DNA of 64,000 nt from Luteibacter aegosomaticola (GTDB taxonomy: Bacteria > Pseudomonadota > Gammaproteobacteria > Xanthomonadales > Rhodanobacteraceae). The stretch's first letter is position 1. Each line of letters opens with the position of its first letter. Below are positions 17,604 to 26,477 of this stretch, in pieces. Position numbers and translations under genes: made by a program. The DNA lies in the NCBI RefSeq assembly GCF_023078475.1, contig NZ_CP095741.1, positions 1,984,001 to 2,048,000 of the forward strand, written 5' to 3'. The notes under the pieces are model-generated. The model saw nothing but the letters and a program-made list of their open reading frames with translations, was not told the origin of the DNA and ran no database searches.

Positions 17604-18836
17604 TTACACCGTGCGCTCGCCAGCCACCCATGTTTCCTTTAGCAGATTGCCGCCGATCCAGTAGCACAGTTCTGGCAGGTGCCGAACGTTCCACACGGCG
17701 AGGTCGGCGCGCTGGCCGATCGCGAGCGTGCCGCGGTCATCCAGGCCGAGTGCGCGGGCACCGTGCTGGGTTGCGCCGCGCAGCGCTTCCTCGGGCGTGA
17801 GGCGGAACAGCGTGCAGGCCATGCCCATGGCGAGACGTAGGGAGAGCAGTGGCGAGGTGCCCGGATTGAGGTCGGTGGCCACGGCCATCGCCACGCTGTG
17901 CTCGCGAAAGCCGGCGATAGGCGGCGGCCGCGTGTCGCGCAGGGCGTAGTAAGCACCGGGGAGCAGCACGGCAACGGTCCCTGCGGCGGCCATGGCTTTG
18001 ATCCCTTCCTCGCTCGTCCACTCGAGGTGATCGGCGGAAAGGCCGTGGTAACGTGCGACAAGCGCGGCGCCGCCCAGGTCGGAGAGCTGTTCGGCGTGGA
18101 GCTTCACCGGCAGGCCCAGTGCCGTCGCCTTTTCGAAGAGGCGTTCGGTTTCCGCATGGCTGAAGCCGATGCCTTCGCAGAAGGCATCGACGGCATCGAC
18201 GAGTTCTTCTTCGGCTAGCGATGGCAGCATCGTGTCGCAGACGAGCGCCACGTAGTCATCGCGGCGCCCGGCGTATTCCGGCGGCAGCGCGTGCATGCCG
18301 AGGAAGCTGGTGCGCACGTCGATGCCCAGCTCCACGCCGATGCGCCGTGCGACGCGCAGCATGCGCCGTTCGGCATCAGGTTCCAGGCCGTAGCCGGATT
18401 TGATCTCCAGCGTGGTCACGCCATCGGCGAGCAGGGCGCGCGCCCGGGGTAGCGATTGCGCAAACAGTTCGTCTTCGCTGGCGCTGCGCGTGGCGCGTAC
18501 GCTGGAGACGATGCCGCCGCCGGAACGCGCGATCTCTTCATACGTAGCGCCTTCCAGGCGCATCTCGAATTCCTGCGCGCGATCACCACCGAAGACAAGA
18601 TGGGTGTGGCAATCAACGAGGCCTGGCGTGATCCAGGTGCCCTGCAATGACTCGACCCGGTGCGACAGGCTATGGGGTTCGCCGGGCAGTTCGGTGCGGG
18701 CGCCCACGAACGCGATGCGCCCGTCCTTGATGCCGAGCGCGCCATCGGCGATGGCGCCGTAGGGCGTGCCGTTATCGGCCAGTGTGGCGAGGCCGGCATC
18801 GAGCAGCAGGTAATCCCAGCGGGTATCGGTGGTCAT
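17604..18836 (-). CDS. hutI: Imidazolonepropionase
   Basis: 410 residues. It hydrolyses 4-imidazolone-5-propanoate to N-formimidoyl-L-glutamate, the third step of histidine degradation. Amidohydrolase metal ligands are visible ([37 protein letters not shown]). Its product is the substrate of HutF, encoded 3 kb away on the other strand. hutH and hutU are not in the window. Its ATG overlaps the clcA stop, so it is the last gene of a three-gene minus-strand operon. Confidence 0.96.
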   Translation of the reverse strand: MTTDTRWDYLLLDAGLATLADNGTPYGAIADGALGIKDGRIAFVGARTELPGEPHSLSHRVESLQGTWITPGLVDCHTHLVFGGDRAQEFEMRLEGATYEEIARSGGGIVSSVRATRSASEDELFAQSLPRARALLADGVTTLEIKSGYGLEPDAERRMLRVARRIGVELGIDVRTSFLGMHALPPEYAGRRDDYVALVCDTMLPSLAEEELVDAVDAFCEGIGFSHAETERLFEKATALGLPVKLHAEQLSDLGGAALVARYHGLSADHLEWTSEEGIKAMAAAGTVAVLLPGAYYALRDTRPPPIAGFREHSVAMAVATDLNPGTSPLLSLRLAMGMACTLFRLTPEEALRGATQHGARALGLDDRGTLAIGQRADLAVWNVRHLPELCYWIGGNLLKETWVAGERTV

Positions 18837-20212
18837 GGTGTGACGGCATCCGGCGGCAGCGGCGCCTCGCGGCGCGCGCGTTCTTCTTCATACGATGCGA
18901 CGAGGGTATCCGCCAGCGCCTTGTACACCGGAACGCGGCAGACCAGGCCCGACATGGCGCGGGCGAGCAGGCACGCAGCCATGATCGGCAACGCCATCTG
19001 GTTGTTCGCGGTGAGTTCGAGCGAGATCACCGTGGCGGTGAGCGGAGCCTGGGTGACGCCTGCCAGATAAGCGGCCATGCCGAGCAGCACGACGGAGGAG
19101 GTATCGGCGCCCGGCAACAGGTGGGCGATGTTCGAGCCCAGTCCGGCACCGACGGCGAGGGCGGGCGAGAAGATGCCGCCCGGGATGCCTGCCCAGGAAG
19201 ATGCGATGTTGCCGAGGAACTTCAGCACGCCGAAGAACGGGCCGGTATCGCCATGCCCCTCGAGGATGGCGCGGGCCTGGCCGTAACCCGTGCCGTAAAG
19301 GCCGTGCGCGGTCAGCAGGCTGAGCAAGACGAGCGCCAGGCCGCAAAACGCGGCAAAGACCACCGGCTGGCGGCCGCGGATGCGCGCCATCGCGCCGCGA
19401 AAGCCCCGGGCCGACGGGATGATGAGACGGGCGAACAGGCCGCCGGCCAGGCCGCCCACGACGCCGGTGAGCAATACGGCGATCCACGCCTTGCCCAGTG
19501 GCAGCGCGGCGGTGATCTCACCGAAGTACGCGTAGTTGCCGACGACGCCGAGCGACACGACGCCCGCGACGATCACAGCGGTGAGCAGCGTGCCGCTCAT
19601 GCGGTGCTCGAAGGTGCCCGACATTTCCTCGATCGCGAACACGACACCTGCGAGCGGCGTGTTGAACGCGGCGGAGAGGCCCGCGGCGGAACCGGCGAGG
19701 ATGAAGCGGCCCGCGGCGGCGGGCTCCGCGAATCCAAAGCGGCGCCCCATGGAATAGAGCAGCCCCGCGCCGACATGCACGGTCGGGCCTTCACGGCCGA
19801 CCGAGGCACCACCGACGAGCGCCGCGAGGGTGAGCGCCATCTTGCCCACCGCGATCTTCAGCGATAGCAGGCGGTCGCGGAACCCTTCGTCTTCGACCTT
19901 CAGGGCGGCGATGGCCTGGGGAATGCCCGAGCCGCGGGTGGCTTTCATGGCGCCCTGGGTGAGCCAGCAGAGCAGGGCGAACATGGCTGGGGTCACCAGG
20001 AATGGTACCCACCAACCGTGCTCGGCCATGCCGTGGAAGAGTTCGTACGCGTAGTCAGCGGCCTTGGCGAAGAACACCGCGGAGAGGCCCACGATCACCG
20101 CGCCACTCCAGAACAGGATGCGGCGGCGCCACTCTTGTGCGGAAAGCCAATCGTGCTGGCGCAGGCGTTCGAGGCGCGATGCGGGCGCGCCTTCCCCCGT
20201 CGTATCGTTCAT
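18833..20212 (-). CDS. clcA: ClC-family chloride channel/antiporter
   Basis: 459 residues with about ten or more hydrophobic helices. The ClC anion-site motifs are present: [19 protein letters not shown] (with the gating glutamate) and [12 protein letters not shown]. It should exchange Cl- for H+ or conduct anions in the inner membrane, for example during acid stress. Four-base ATGA overlaps on both sides place it in an operon between a GNAT/nitrilase fusion and hutI. I cannot identify the proton-transfer glutamate with certainty, so channel versus antiporter is open. Confidence 0.93.
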   Translation of the reverse strand: MNDTTGEGAPASRLERLRQHDWLSAQEWRRRILFWSGAVIVGLSAVFFAKAADYAYELFHGMAEHGWWVPFLVTPAMFALLCWLTQGAMKATRGSGIPQAIAALKVEDEGFRDRLLSLKIAVGKMALTLAALVGGASVGREGPTVHVGAGLLYSMGRRFGFAEPAAAGRFILAGSAAGLSAAFNTPLAGVVFAIEEMSGTFEHRMSGTLLTAVIVAGVVSLGVVGNYAYFGEITAALPLGKAWIAVLLTGVVGGLAGGLFARLIIPSARGFRGAMARIRGRQPVVFAAFCGLALVLLSLLTAHGLYGTGYGQARAILEGHGDTGPFFGVLKFLGNIASSWAGIPGGIFSPALAVGAGLGSNIAHLLPGADTSSVVLLGMAAYLAGVTQAPLTATVISLELTANNQMALPIMAACLLARAMSGLVCRVPVYKALADTLVASYEEERARREAPLPPDAVTP

Positions 20213-21780
20213 CGGGCTTCTGGGGTGCGCGCCCAGCGCACCTGGTAAAGGTCGTAACGGCGATCCTTGAGATTCTGCACCGCGCCGGAGTTGCGCGCCT
20301 TAGCCAGGTTCTCGAGGCGCAGATCGGCGAACAGCACGGTTTCGATGTTCGGCGTGGCGTCCGCGGCGATGCCGTCGCGTGCAAACGGGAAATCGCTGGG
20401 CGTGAGGATGCAGCTCTGGCCGTACTGGATATCGAAGTTGTTCACGCCGGGCAGGTTGCCGACATTGCCAGAGAGCACCACGTAACACTGGTTCTCGATG
20501 GCGCGGGCCTGCGAGCAGTAACGCACGCGCAGGTAGCCTTCGCGTACATCCGTGCAGAACGGTACGAACAGGATCAGCGCACCCTGGTCGGTGAGGTGGC
20601 GGGCCACCTCGGGGAACTCGGAGTCATAGCAGATCATCACGCCGATCGGGCCGCAGTCGGTCTGGATCGTCGCCGCGGAATCACCGCCGGTGATGTTCCA
20701 CACGTTCTTCTCGCTGGGCGTCGGATGCAGTTTTTCGCGCTCGTGCAGCGAGCCATCGCGCAGCGCCACGTAGCAGACGTTGTGGATGTCGCCGTTCGGC
20801 TGGCGGGTGGGGTGCGAGCCGCCAATGATGTTGATGTTGAAGTGCACGGCCAGGCGATGGAACAGCGCCTTCACCTCATCGGAGTACTCGGAGAGGCGGC
20901 GGATCGAATCCACCGGCGAGAGCTCGGCGTTCTCGATGGAGAGCAGCTGCAGCGTGATCAGCTCGGGGAAGACGACGAAATCCGCGTCGTAGTCTGCCGC
21001 GATATCCACGAAGTATTCCACCTGCGTAGCGAATTCCGCGAACGAGGTGATCCGGCGCTGCTGGTACTGCACGGAGGCCACGCGGACCGAATCGGGCAGG
21101 CGGTGGCTGTGCGACACGCGCGGCGTATCCGGATGGTTGAGCAGGTGCGGGTTACGCCACACAAGGTGGGCCGCGTAGCCCAGTGATTCGTGGTCGGAAG
21201 GCACGTATTCGCGCAACAGCCCGATCACTTCAAAGCCGTTCTTCAGCTGGAAGCTCAGCGTGGGATCGCGGCGGCTGCCATCGACGATGGCCTGGACATA
21301 GCCTTCCGCACTCCCGTAGCGGCCAATGGCACGGCCCAGGCCCGGCATGCGTCCGCCGAACACGATGCCGCGAAGTTTCAGGTCCGTGCACAGGCGCTTG
21401 CGGGCCTGGTAAAGACGCTGGCCAATGCGCATGCCGCGGTAATCCGGGTGCACCACCACTTCCATGCCGTAGAGCCAGTCACCCTTGGGATCGTGCCTGG
21501 AGGCGAAGCCGCCGCCGGTGATCTGCATCCACGTATGCGGGGCGAGGGCCACCGCTTCGTTGATACGGAACGTGGCACAGAAACCCACGATATGGCCTTC
21601 GTACTCGACGACGAACTGGCCTTCGGGGAAGTTGTTCTGCTGGCCCTGCAGCATTTCGGCCGAATGGCCCCACTCGGCGGTGTAGACGCGGGCGGTCAGG
21701 GCGACCAGTTCCGGGATATCCGCGGGACGGGCCAGGCGGAGGGTGAGCTTCGGGGTCTGGGCGGGGGCGGTCTCAGTCAT
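20209..21780 (-). CDS. Fusion of GNAT acetyltransferase and carbon-nitrogen hydrolase
   Basis: 523 residues from the second in-frame ATG (21778-21780); an upstream ATG at 21816 adds 12 doubtful residues. Residues 1 to about 190 are a GNAT domain (LTLRLARPADIPELVAL, VVHPDYRGMRIGQRLYQAR). The rest is a nitrilase-superfamily amidase with the Glu-Lys-Cys triad (VVFPELITL, REKLHPTPSE, GVMICYDSEFPE). This two-domain architecture is known in many bacteria, but its reaction is not established. Operon position before clcA and hutI hints at amide or nitrogen metabolism. Confidence 0.88.
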   Translation of the reverse strand: MTETAPAQTPKLTLRLARPADIPELVALTARVYTAEWGHSAEMLQGQQNNFPEGQFVVEYEGHIVGFCATFRINEAVALAPHTWMQITGGGFASRHDPKGDWLYGMEVVVHPDYRGMRIGQRLYQARKRLCTDLKLRGIVFGGRMPGLGRAIGRYGSAEGYVQAIVDGSRRDPTLSFQLKNGFEVIGLLREYVPSDHESLGYAAHLVWRNPHLLNHPDTPRVSHSHRLPDSVRVASVQYQQRRITSFAEFATQVEYFVDIAADYDADFVVFPELITLQLLSIENAELSPVDSIRRLSEYSDEVKALFHRLAVHFNINIIGGSHPTRQPNGDIHNVCYVALRDGSLHEREKLHPTPSEKNVWNITGGDSAATIQTDCGPIGVMICYDSEFPEVARHLTDQGALILFVPFCTDVREGYLRVRYCSQARAIENQCYVVLSGNVGNLPGVNNFDIQYGQSCILTPSDFPFARDGIAADATPNIETVLFADLRLENLAKARNSGAVQNLKDRRYDLYQVRWARTPEAR

Positions 21781-21838
21781 GTCCCTATTATGCCCCCGCA
21801 GCGTGAAGCCATTCACACGGGCACGCTATCCTGTGCGT

Positions 21839-21860
21839 ATCGCGCGCAAGCGCGCTCCTA
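21839..21860 (-). repeat. REP-like half-element, TGTAGGAGCGCGC type, inverted
   Basis: ATCGCGCGCAAGCGCGCTCC followed by TA, the minus-strand form of the family core. It lies in the 95-bp divergent space just upstream of the hutF ribosome binding site (TAAGG). Confidence 0.8.
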
Positions 21861-21875
21861 CCTAAGGCTCTTCCG

Positions 21876-23228
21876 ATGACCCAGTCGCACTTCACCGCCG
21901 ATTTCCTCTGGACCGATGGTGCCTGGGCCGAGGCGGGCCTGGCGGTGAAGGAGGGCCGTTTCGCACCTCGGAACGGCGATGCGGGCCAGCGCATCGGCCG
22001 CTTCGTGCTGCCGGGCATGCCCAACCTGCATTCGCATGCCTTCCAGCGCGCCATGGCTGGCCTGGCCGAGCGCCGCGGTCCGGGCGAAGACAGCTTCTGG
22101 ACCTGGCGCGAGACCATGTATGCCTTCGCCGAGGCCATCAACCCGGACGACCTGAAAGCCATCGCCACCCAGCTCTATGTCGAGATGGTGAAGGCCGGTT
22201 ACACGCAGGTCTGCGAGTTCCATTACCTGCACCACGGGCCGAAGGGCGTGCATTACGCCGATCCGGCGGCGATGTCGCTGGCGTTGATCGAGGCGGCGAA
22301 AGAGGCGGGCATTGGCCTTACGCTGTTGCCGGTGCTCTACATGACCGGCGGCTTCGACGGCCGCCCGTTGAGCGAGCGCCAGCAGCGCTTCCGCCACGAT
22401 GTGGGTCAGTACGTATCGTTGCTCGAGCGCCTTGTACCGATGCAGCACGACATGCTCAAGGTGGGTATTGCGCTGCATTCGCTGCGCGCGGTGCCGGAAG
22501 AGGCGATGCGCGCGGTGCTTGCCACGGGCGTGGCGAAGGATCTCCCGATCCACATTCACATCGCTGAGCAGATCGGTGAAGTGCAGGATTGCCTCGCCGT
22601 GCGTGGCGCGCGCCCGGTCGAGTGGCTGCTCGATCACGCCGATGTCAACGAACGCTGGACCCTGGTCCATGCGACGCACCTCACTGGCCATGAAACGAAG
22701 CGCATCGCGCAGAGCGGTGCGGTGGCCGGCCTGTGCCCGACCACCGAGGCGAATCTCGGCGATGGCCTGTTCCCGCTCGCGGATTACATCGACGCTGGCG
22801 GCACGCTGGGCATCGGCTCGGATTCGCATATCTCGGTTTCGCCGGTGGAAGAATTGCGTTGGCTCGAATATGGCCAGCGCCTCGTCACGCGCCATCGCAA
22901 TGTCGCTTCACGTAAGCCGGAAGAAAGCACCGGCGTCGCGCTATGGCAGCGTGCGCTCGATGGCGGAAGGCGTGCGTCGGGTGCCGATATCGCACGACTG
23001 GGGCAGGGCGCCCGTGCCGACCTGCTCGTGCTCGATGACCAGGCGCCGCTGCTCGCGGCACGCGACGAAGCCGATGTGATCGATACGTTCCTGTTCGCAG
23101 GTAACACGCCGCTGGTTCGCGATGTGATGGTGGGTGGCACGTGGCGCGTGCGCGACCACGTGCATAGCGCCGAGACCCGCGCCGCTACCGACTACCGCCA
23201 TACGGTGAAAAAACTCGCGGCGATGTAA
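21876..23228 (+). CDS. hutF: Formimidoylglutamate deiminase
   Basis: 450 residues. It converts N-formimidoyl-L-glutamate to N-formyl-L-glutamate and ammonia, the two-step (HutF/HutG) branch of histidine degradation. Amidohydrolase metal ligands: NLHSHAFQRAM at the N-terminus, HIHIAEQ, and LGIGSDSH near the C-terminus. The start follows TAAGG by nine bases. It is divergent from the operon containing hutI, which supplies its substrate. Confidence 0.95.
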   Translation: MTQSHFTADFLWTDGAWAEAGLAVKEGRFAPRNGDAGQRIGRFVLPGMPNLHSHAFQRAMAGLAERRGPGEDSFWTWRETMYAFAEAINPDDLKAIATQLYVEMVKAGYTQVCEFHYLHHGPKGVHYADPAAMSLALIEAAKEAGIGLTLLPVLYMTGGFDGRPLSERQQRFRHDVGQYVSLLERLVPMQHDMLKVGIALHSLRAVPEEAMRAVLATGVAKDLPIHIHIAEQIGEVQDCLAVRGARPVEWLLDHADVNERWTLVHATHLTGHETKRIAQSGAVAGLCPTTEANLGDGLFPLADYIDAGGTLGIGSDSHISVSPVEELRWLEYGQRLVTRHRNVASRKPEESTGVALWQRALDGGRRASGADIARLGQGARADLLVLDDQAPLLAARDEADVIDTFLFAGNTPLVRDVMVGGTWRVRDHVHSAETRAATDYRHTVKKLAAM

Positions 23229-23254
23229 ACGCATACCGAGGCGAATCTGGCCTA

Positions 23255-23283
23255 TTGCACTGCATCAGGAAACGTGATTTAGT
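23255..23283 (+). promoter_or_regulatory. asnB: Candidate promoter for the asnB leader
   Basis: TTGCAC and TTTAGT are separated by 17 bases. Matches to consensus are only moderate (3/6 and 4/6), but spacing is ideal. If used, transcription would begin within a few bases of the leader-peptide ATG at 23290, making that small frame leaderless. No ribosome binding site precedes that ATG. Confidence 0.4.
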
Positions 23284-23289
23284 CGGGCC

Positions 23290-23358
23290 ATGATTCGCAT
23301 CGCCGCCAATAACGCCAATACCAATAATGCCCGGAACCTCGGGAGGGTCGGCGTGTAG
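23290..23358 (+). CDS. Asparagine-rich leader peptide of asnB
   Basis: 22 codons, ATG to TAG. Codons 7, 8, 10, 12, 13 and 16 are asparagine (core AANNANTNNARN), six of 22. Four of the six are AAT, the minor asparagine codon in a GC-rich genome. It lies directly upstream of a rho-independent terminator and of the asparagine synthetase gene. This is the arrangement of a control peptide in a translation-coupled attenuator: scarcity of charged tRNA-Asn would stall the ribosome at 23308-23337. It has no ribosome binding site and may be read from a leaderless transcript. Confidence 0.8.
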   Translation: MIRIAANNANTNNARNLGRVGV

Positions 23359-23402
23359 GCGGTTGCAACTGAAACCACCGAATCACCAAAGGCCCGCCCC
23401 TC
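23343..23402 (+). promoter_or_regulatory. Putative antiterminator structure of the asnB leader
   Basis: GAGGGTCGG at 23343-23351 can pair with CCGCCCCTC at 23394-23402 (eight of nine pairs, one T-C mismatch). The second segment covers the 3' half of the terminator's left arm plus part of its loop, so the two structures are mutually exclusive. A smaller hairpin (GGCGGTT 23358-23364 with AACCACC 23373-23379, one mismatch) fits inside. A ribosome stopped at the leader TAG (23356) would cover 23343-23351 and free the terminator. A ribosome stalled on the early Asn codons would leave this segment exposed. Confidence 0.65.
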
Positions 23403-23422
23403 AAAGGCGGGCCTTTTTCTTT
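23388..23422 (+). terminator. Attenuator terminator in the asnB leader
   Basis: Perfect 11-bp stem AAAGGCCCGCC/GGCGGGCCTTT with a 7-base loop, then TTTTTCTTT. It lies between the Asn-rich leader frame and asnB, 52 bp before the asnB ATG. It cannot be the end of hutF alone because it follows the leader frame by only 30 bases. Confidence 0.9.
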
Positions 23423-23473
23423 GTCCCGATTTCACCCTCACATCCAGCTATCGATCTGACAGGAGCAAGGCCC

Positions 23474-25144
23474 ATGTGTTCGATCTTCGGAATGTTCGGC
23501 CTGACGGCCGGCGATGACCTCCAGGCGCTGCGCACGCAGGCCATGGAGCTATCGCAGCGCCAGCGTCATCGCGGGCCCGACTGGAGTGGCGTTTACCTGG
23601 ATGACGGCGCGATCCTCGTTCACGAACGCCTCGCCATCGTCGACCCGGCCAGTGGCGCCCAGCCCCTGCGTTCACGTGACGGTGCGCTGGCCCTGGCGGT
23701 GAACGGTGAGATCTATAACCACCGCGAATTGCGCGCCGCCAGCGGCTACGACTTCACGACGGGGTCGGATTGCGAGGTCATCAACGCGCTCTACCGCGAG
23801 CATGGTGCCGATTTCCTCGGCAAGCTCAACGGCATCTTCGCCTTTGCGCTGTGGGATGCCGTGCAGCGCCGTTACCTCATTGCCCGCGACCCGATGGGTG
23901 TCTGTCCGCTGTACTGGGGCCATGATCGCCAGGGCCGCCTGTGCGTCGCTTCGGAAATGAAATCATTGGTGGGCGTGTGCGCCGACGTCGCGCCGTTCCC
24001 GCCGGGCCATGTGTACGACAGCGCGACCGGTGAAGCCACGCGCTACTGGTCGCCGGCCTGGCGCGACTACGAGGTCACCGAGGGCAAGACGATCGAACCG
24101 AAGGACCTGCGTGCGGCCTTCGAGGCCGCCGTGCACCGCCAGATGATGACCGACGTGCCCTACGGTGTACTGCTTTCGGGCGGGCTTGATTCTTCGCTCG
24201 TTGCCGCGGTGGCCGCGGGTTTCGCCCGCCGCCGCATCGAGGACGATGACCGCGACGAGGCCTGGTGGCCGCGTCTGCACTCCTTCGCCATTGGCCTCGA
24301 TGGCTCGCCGGATCTCAAGGCGGCGGAGGTGGCGGCCGAAGCGCTGGGCACCGTGCACCACGGCTTCGTCTATACCTTCGAAGAAGGCCTCGATGCCCTG
24401 CCGGAAGTGATCCGCCACATCGAAACCTACGACGTCACCACCATCCGCGCCTCCACGCCGATGTTCCTGCTGGCACGAAGGATCAAGGCCATGGGCGTGA
24501 AGATGGTGCTGTCCGGCGAGGGCTCGGATGAGGTGTTCGGCGGCTACCTGTACTTCCACAAGGCGCCGAACGCCCGAGAATTCCACGCGGAAACGGTGCG
24601 CAAGCTCGACGCGCTCCACTATTACGATTGCCTGCGTGCCAACAAATCCATGGCGGCCTGGGGTGTCGAGGCCCGCGTGCCGTTCCTCGATACCGAGTTC
24701 CTAGAGACGGCCATGGCCTTCGATGCGGAAGCCAAGATGGTGGCCCGCAAGGGAATCGAGAAGGGGATCCTGCGCGAAGCCTTTGAGGGCGCGCTGCCGG
24801 AATCGATCCTGTGGCGGCAGAAGGAGCAGTTCAGCGACGGGGTAGGGTACGGTTGGATCGATGGGCTGAAGGCGCACGCCGAAGCCATGGTGAGTGATCG
24901 CGAGTTCGCCGCCGCGGCTGCCCGCTTCCCGCACAACACCCCGGCCACGAAGGAAGCCTTCTTTTACCGGACCCTCTTTGAGCGGCACTTCCCGGGCGAG
25001 GCCCCGGCGGCCACGGTGCCGGGTGGCAAGTCCATCGCCTGCAGCTCCCCGGCGGCGCTGGCCTGGGACCCTGCCTTCGCCAACGCGGCCGACCCCTCGG
25101 GCCGCGCCGTCCGCGGCGTGCACCACGAGGCCCTGCCGGCCTGA
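23474..25144 (+). CDS. asnB: Asparagine synthetase B (glutamine-hydrolysing)
   Basis: 556 residues from the ATG preceded by AGGAG; the frame opens further upstream but crosses the terminator. MCSIFG gives the N-terminal nucleophile Cys2 of the glutaminase domain. The synthetase domain has the PP-loop LLSGGLDSSL (SGGLDS at 235-240) and ends after FYRTLFERHFPG. It makes asparagine from aspartate, ATP and glutamine. Length and motifs match the AsnB type of E. coli (554 residues). Expression is probably governed by the attenuator described just upstream. Confidence 0.97.
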   Translation: MCSIFGMFGLTAGDDLQALRTQAMELSQRQRHRGPDWSGVYLDDGAILVHERLAIVDPASGAQPLRSRDGALALAVNGEIYNHRELRAASGYDFTTGSDCEVINALYREHGADFLGKLNGIFAFALWDAVQRRYLIARDPMGVCPLYWGHDRQGRLCVASEMKSLVGVCADVAPFPPGHVYDSATGEATRYWSPAWRDYEVTEGKTIEPKDLRAAFEAAVHRQMMTDVPYGVLLSGGLDSSLVAAVAAGFARRRIEDDDRDEAWWPRLHSFAIGLDGSPDLKAAEVAAEALGTVHHGFVYTFEEGLDALPEVIRHIETYDVTTIRASTPMFLLARRIKAMGVKMVLSGEGSDEVFGGYLYFHKAPNAREFHAETVRKLDALHYYDCLRANKSMAAWGVEARVPFLDTEFLETAMAFDAEAKMVARKGIEKGILREAFEGALPESILWRQKEQFSDGVGYGWIDGLKAHAEAMVSDREFAAAAARFPHNTPATKEAFFYRTLFERHFPGEAPAATVPGGKSIACSSPAALAWDPAFANAADPSGRAVRGVHHEALPA

Positions 25145-25160
25145 GGCCCGCGGGGCAGTT

Positions 25161-25227
25161 GTGGGAGCGCGCTTGCGCGCGATGGGGCTTGCCGCGAGCA
25201 CCCATCGCGCGCAAGCGCGCTCCTACA
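25161..25227. repeat. REP pair (two facing TAGGAGCGCGC elements)
   Basis: GTGGGAGCGCGCTTGCGCGC and its inverted partner ending GCGCGCAAGCGCGCTCCTAC form a long cruciform-capable pair with a short spacer between asnB and prfB. It may stabilise the asnB 3' end, as no separate terminator is visible. Confidence 0.88.
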
Positions 25228-25290
25228 GGGGGTGCCCCAAGGGTGGGTCGGGATTTGGTACGATTGACCTCTTTAGCAGGCAAACCGACC

Positions 25291-26416
25291 ATGATCGAGA
25301 CCAATCCGATCCTTGCGCAGATCGCGGACCTCAAGGGCCGCGTCGAGTCGCTTAGGGGGTATCTTTGACTACGCCGTCAAGAAAGAACGGCTAGAGGAAG
25401 TCAACCGCGAGCTCGAGAGCCCCACCGTCTGGGATGATCCGAAGCGCGCGCAGGAGCTTGGCCGCGAACGCGCCCAGCTCGACACCATCGTCACCGGCAT
25501 CGAAGAGATGTCGTCCTCGCTGGAAGACGCGAAGGAACTGCTCGAGATGGCCGCCGCCGATGGCGACGAGGACACCGTGCAGTCCGTGGCCGACGACGTG
25601 AACAAGGTCGACGCCCGCATCAGCAAGCTGGAATTCCAGCGCATGTTCTCGGGCAAGCTCGATGCCGCTCCCGCGTTCGTCGATATCCAGGCCGGTGCCG
25701 GTGGTACCGAGGCCCAGGACTGGGCGGAAATCCTCCTGCGCATGTACCTGCGCTGGGCGGAGTCGCGTGGCTGGAAGGCCGAGCTGATGGAAGTGTCCGG
25801 TGGCGAAGTCGCCGGTATCAAATCCGCCACGTTCCGCGTGGAAGGCGATTACGCCTACGGCTGGCTCAAGACCGAGATCGGCGTGCACCGCCTGGTCCGC
25901 AAGAGCCCGTTTGATTCGGACAACCGCCGCCACACCAGCTTCACTTCGGTGTTCGTGTCGCCCGAAGTCGATGACGACATCGAGATCGACATCAACCCGG
26001 CCGACCTGCGCACGGACGTCTACCGTTCGTCGGGCGCCGGTGGCCAGCACGTCAACAAGACCGAATCGGCCGTGCGTATCACGCATATCCCGACCAATAC
26101 GGTCGTGGCCTGCCAGACCGAACGCAGCCAGCACGCCAACCGCGACCGCGCGATGAAGATGCTGAAAGCCAAGCTCTATGAGCTGGAAGTGCAGAAGCGC
26201 AACGCGGAGAAGGATGCCCTGGAAGCCACCAAGTCTGATATCGGCTGGGGTAGCCAGATCCGCAACTACGTGCTCGACCAGTCGCGCATCAAGGATCTGC
26301 GCACCGGCATCGAACGTTCCGATACGCAGAAGGTGCTCGACGGCGACCTCGACGAATTCGTCGAAGCCAGCCTGAAGGCCGGCCTCGAGGCCGGCTCCAA
26401 GCGCGTCGACGCGTAA
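25291..26416 (+). CDS. prfB: Peptide chain release factor 2, with programmed +1 frameshift
   Basis: 374 residues if the frameshift is made. The first 25 codons (25291-25365) end at an in-frame TGA at 25366-25368. The site AGGGGGTATCTTTGAC has the internal Shine-Dalgarno-like AGGGGG three bases before CTT-TGA-C. Shifting +1 at CTT continues into GAC at 25367 and the remaining 349 codons. RF2 reads UGA and UAA stops, so low RF2 favours the shift and raises its own synthesis. The GGQ motif is at 250-252 (GAGGQHVN), the same numbers as E. coli RF2. The anticodon-like SPF motif is visible in RKSPFDSD. Confidence 0.96.
25354..25369 (+). promoter_or_regulatory. prfB: prfB recoding site
   Basis: AGGGGGTATCTTTGAC: stimulatory SD-like element, three-base spacer, slippery CTT, stop TGA and the following C that weakens termination. 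It is identical in layout to the classic E. coli site. Confidence 0.95.
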
Positions 26417-26428
26417 TACCGCCACAGC

Positions 26429-26453
26429 CGGGGGCGCATGGGCGCCCCCGTTT
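26429..26453 (+). terminator. Weak stem-loop after prfB
   Basis: Perfect 9-bp stem CGGGGGCGC/GCGCCCCCG with loop ATGG, followed by only TTT. It may attenuate or process the prfB-lysS transcript rather than end it fully. Confidence 0.55.
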
Positions 26454-26477
26454 CCCGAACACGACCCAAGCGAAGCC

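Noticed and set aside
23229..23289. Riboswitch upstream of asnB
   Set aside because: The space before the leader ATG is too short for an aptamer and shows no conserved riboswitch core; the Asn codon cluster explains the leader better.
23327..23474. Extended asnB start 49 codons upstream
   Set aside because: The extension would translate through the terminator hairpin and remove the N-terminal Cys nucleophile required after Met; the ATG at 23474 gives MCSIFG and has AGGAG.
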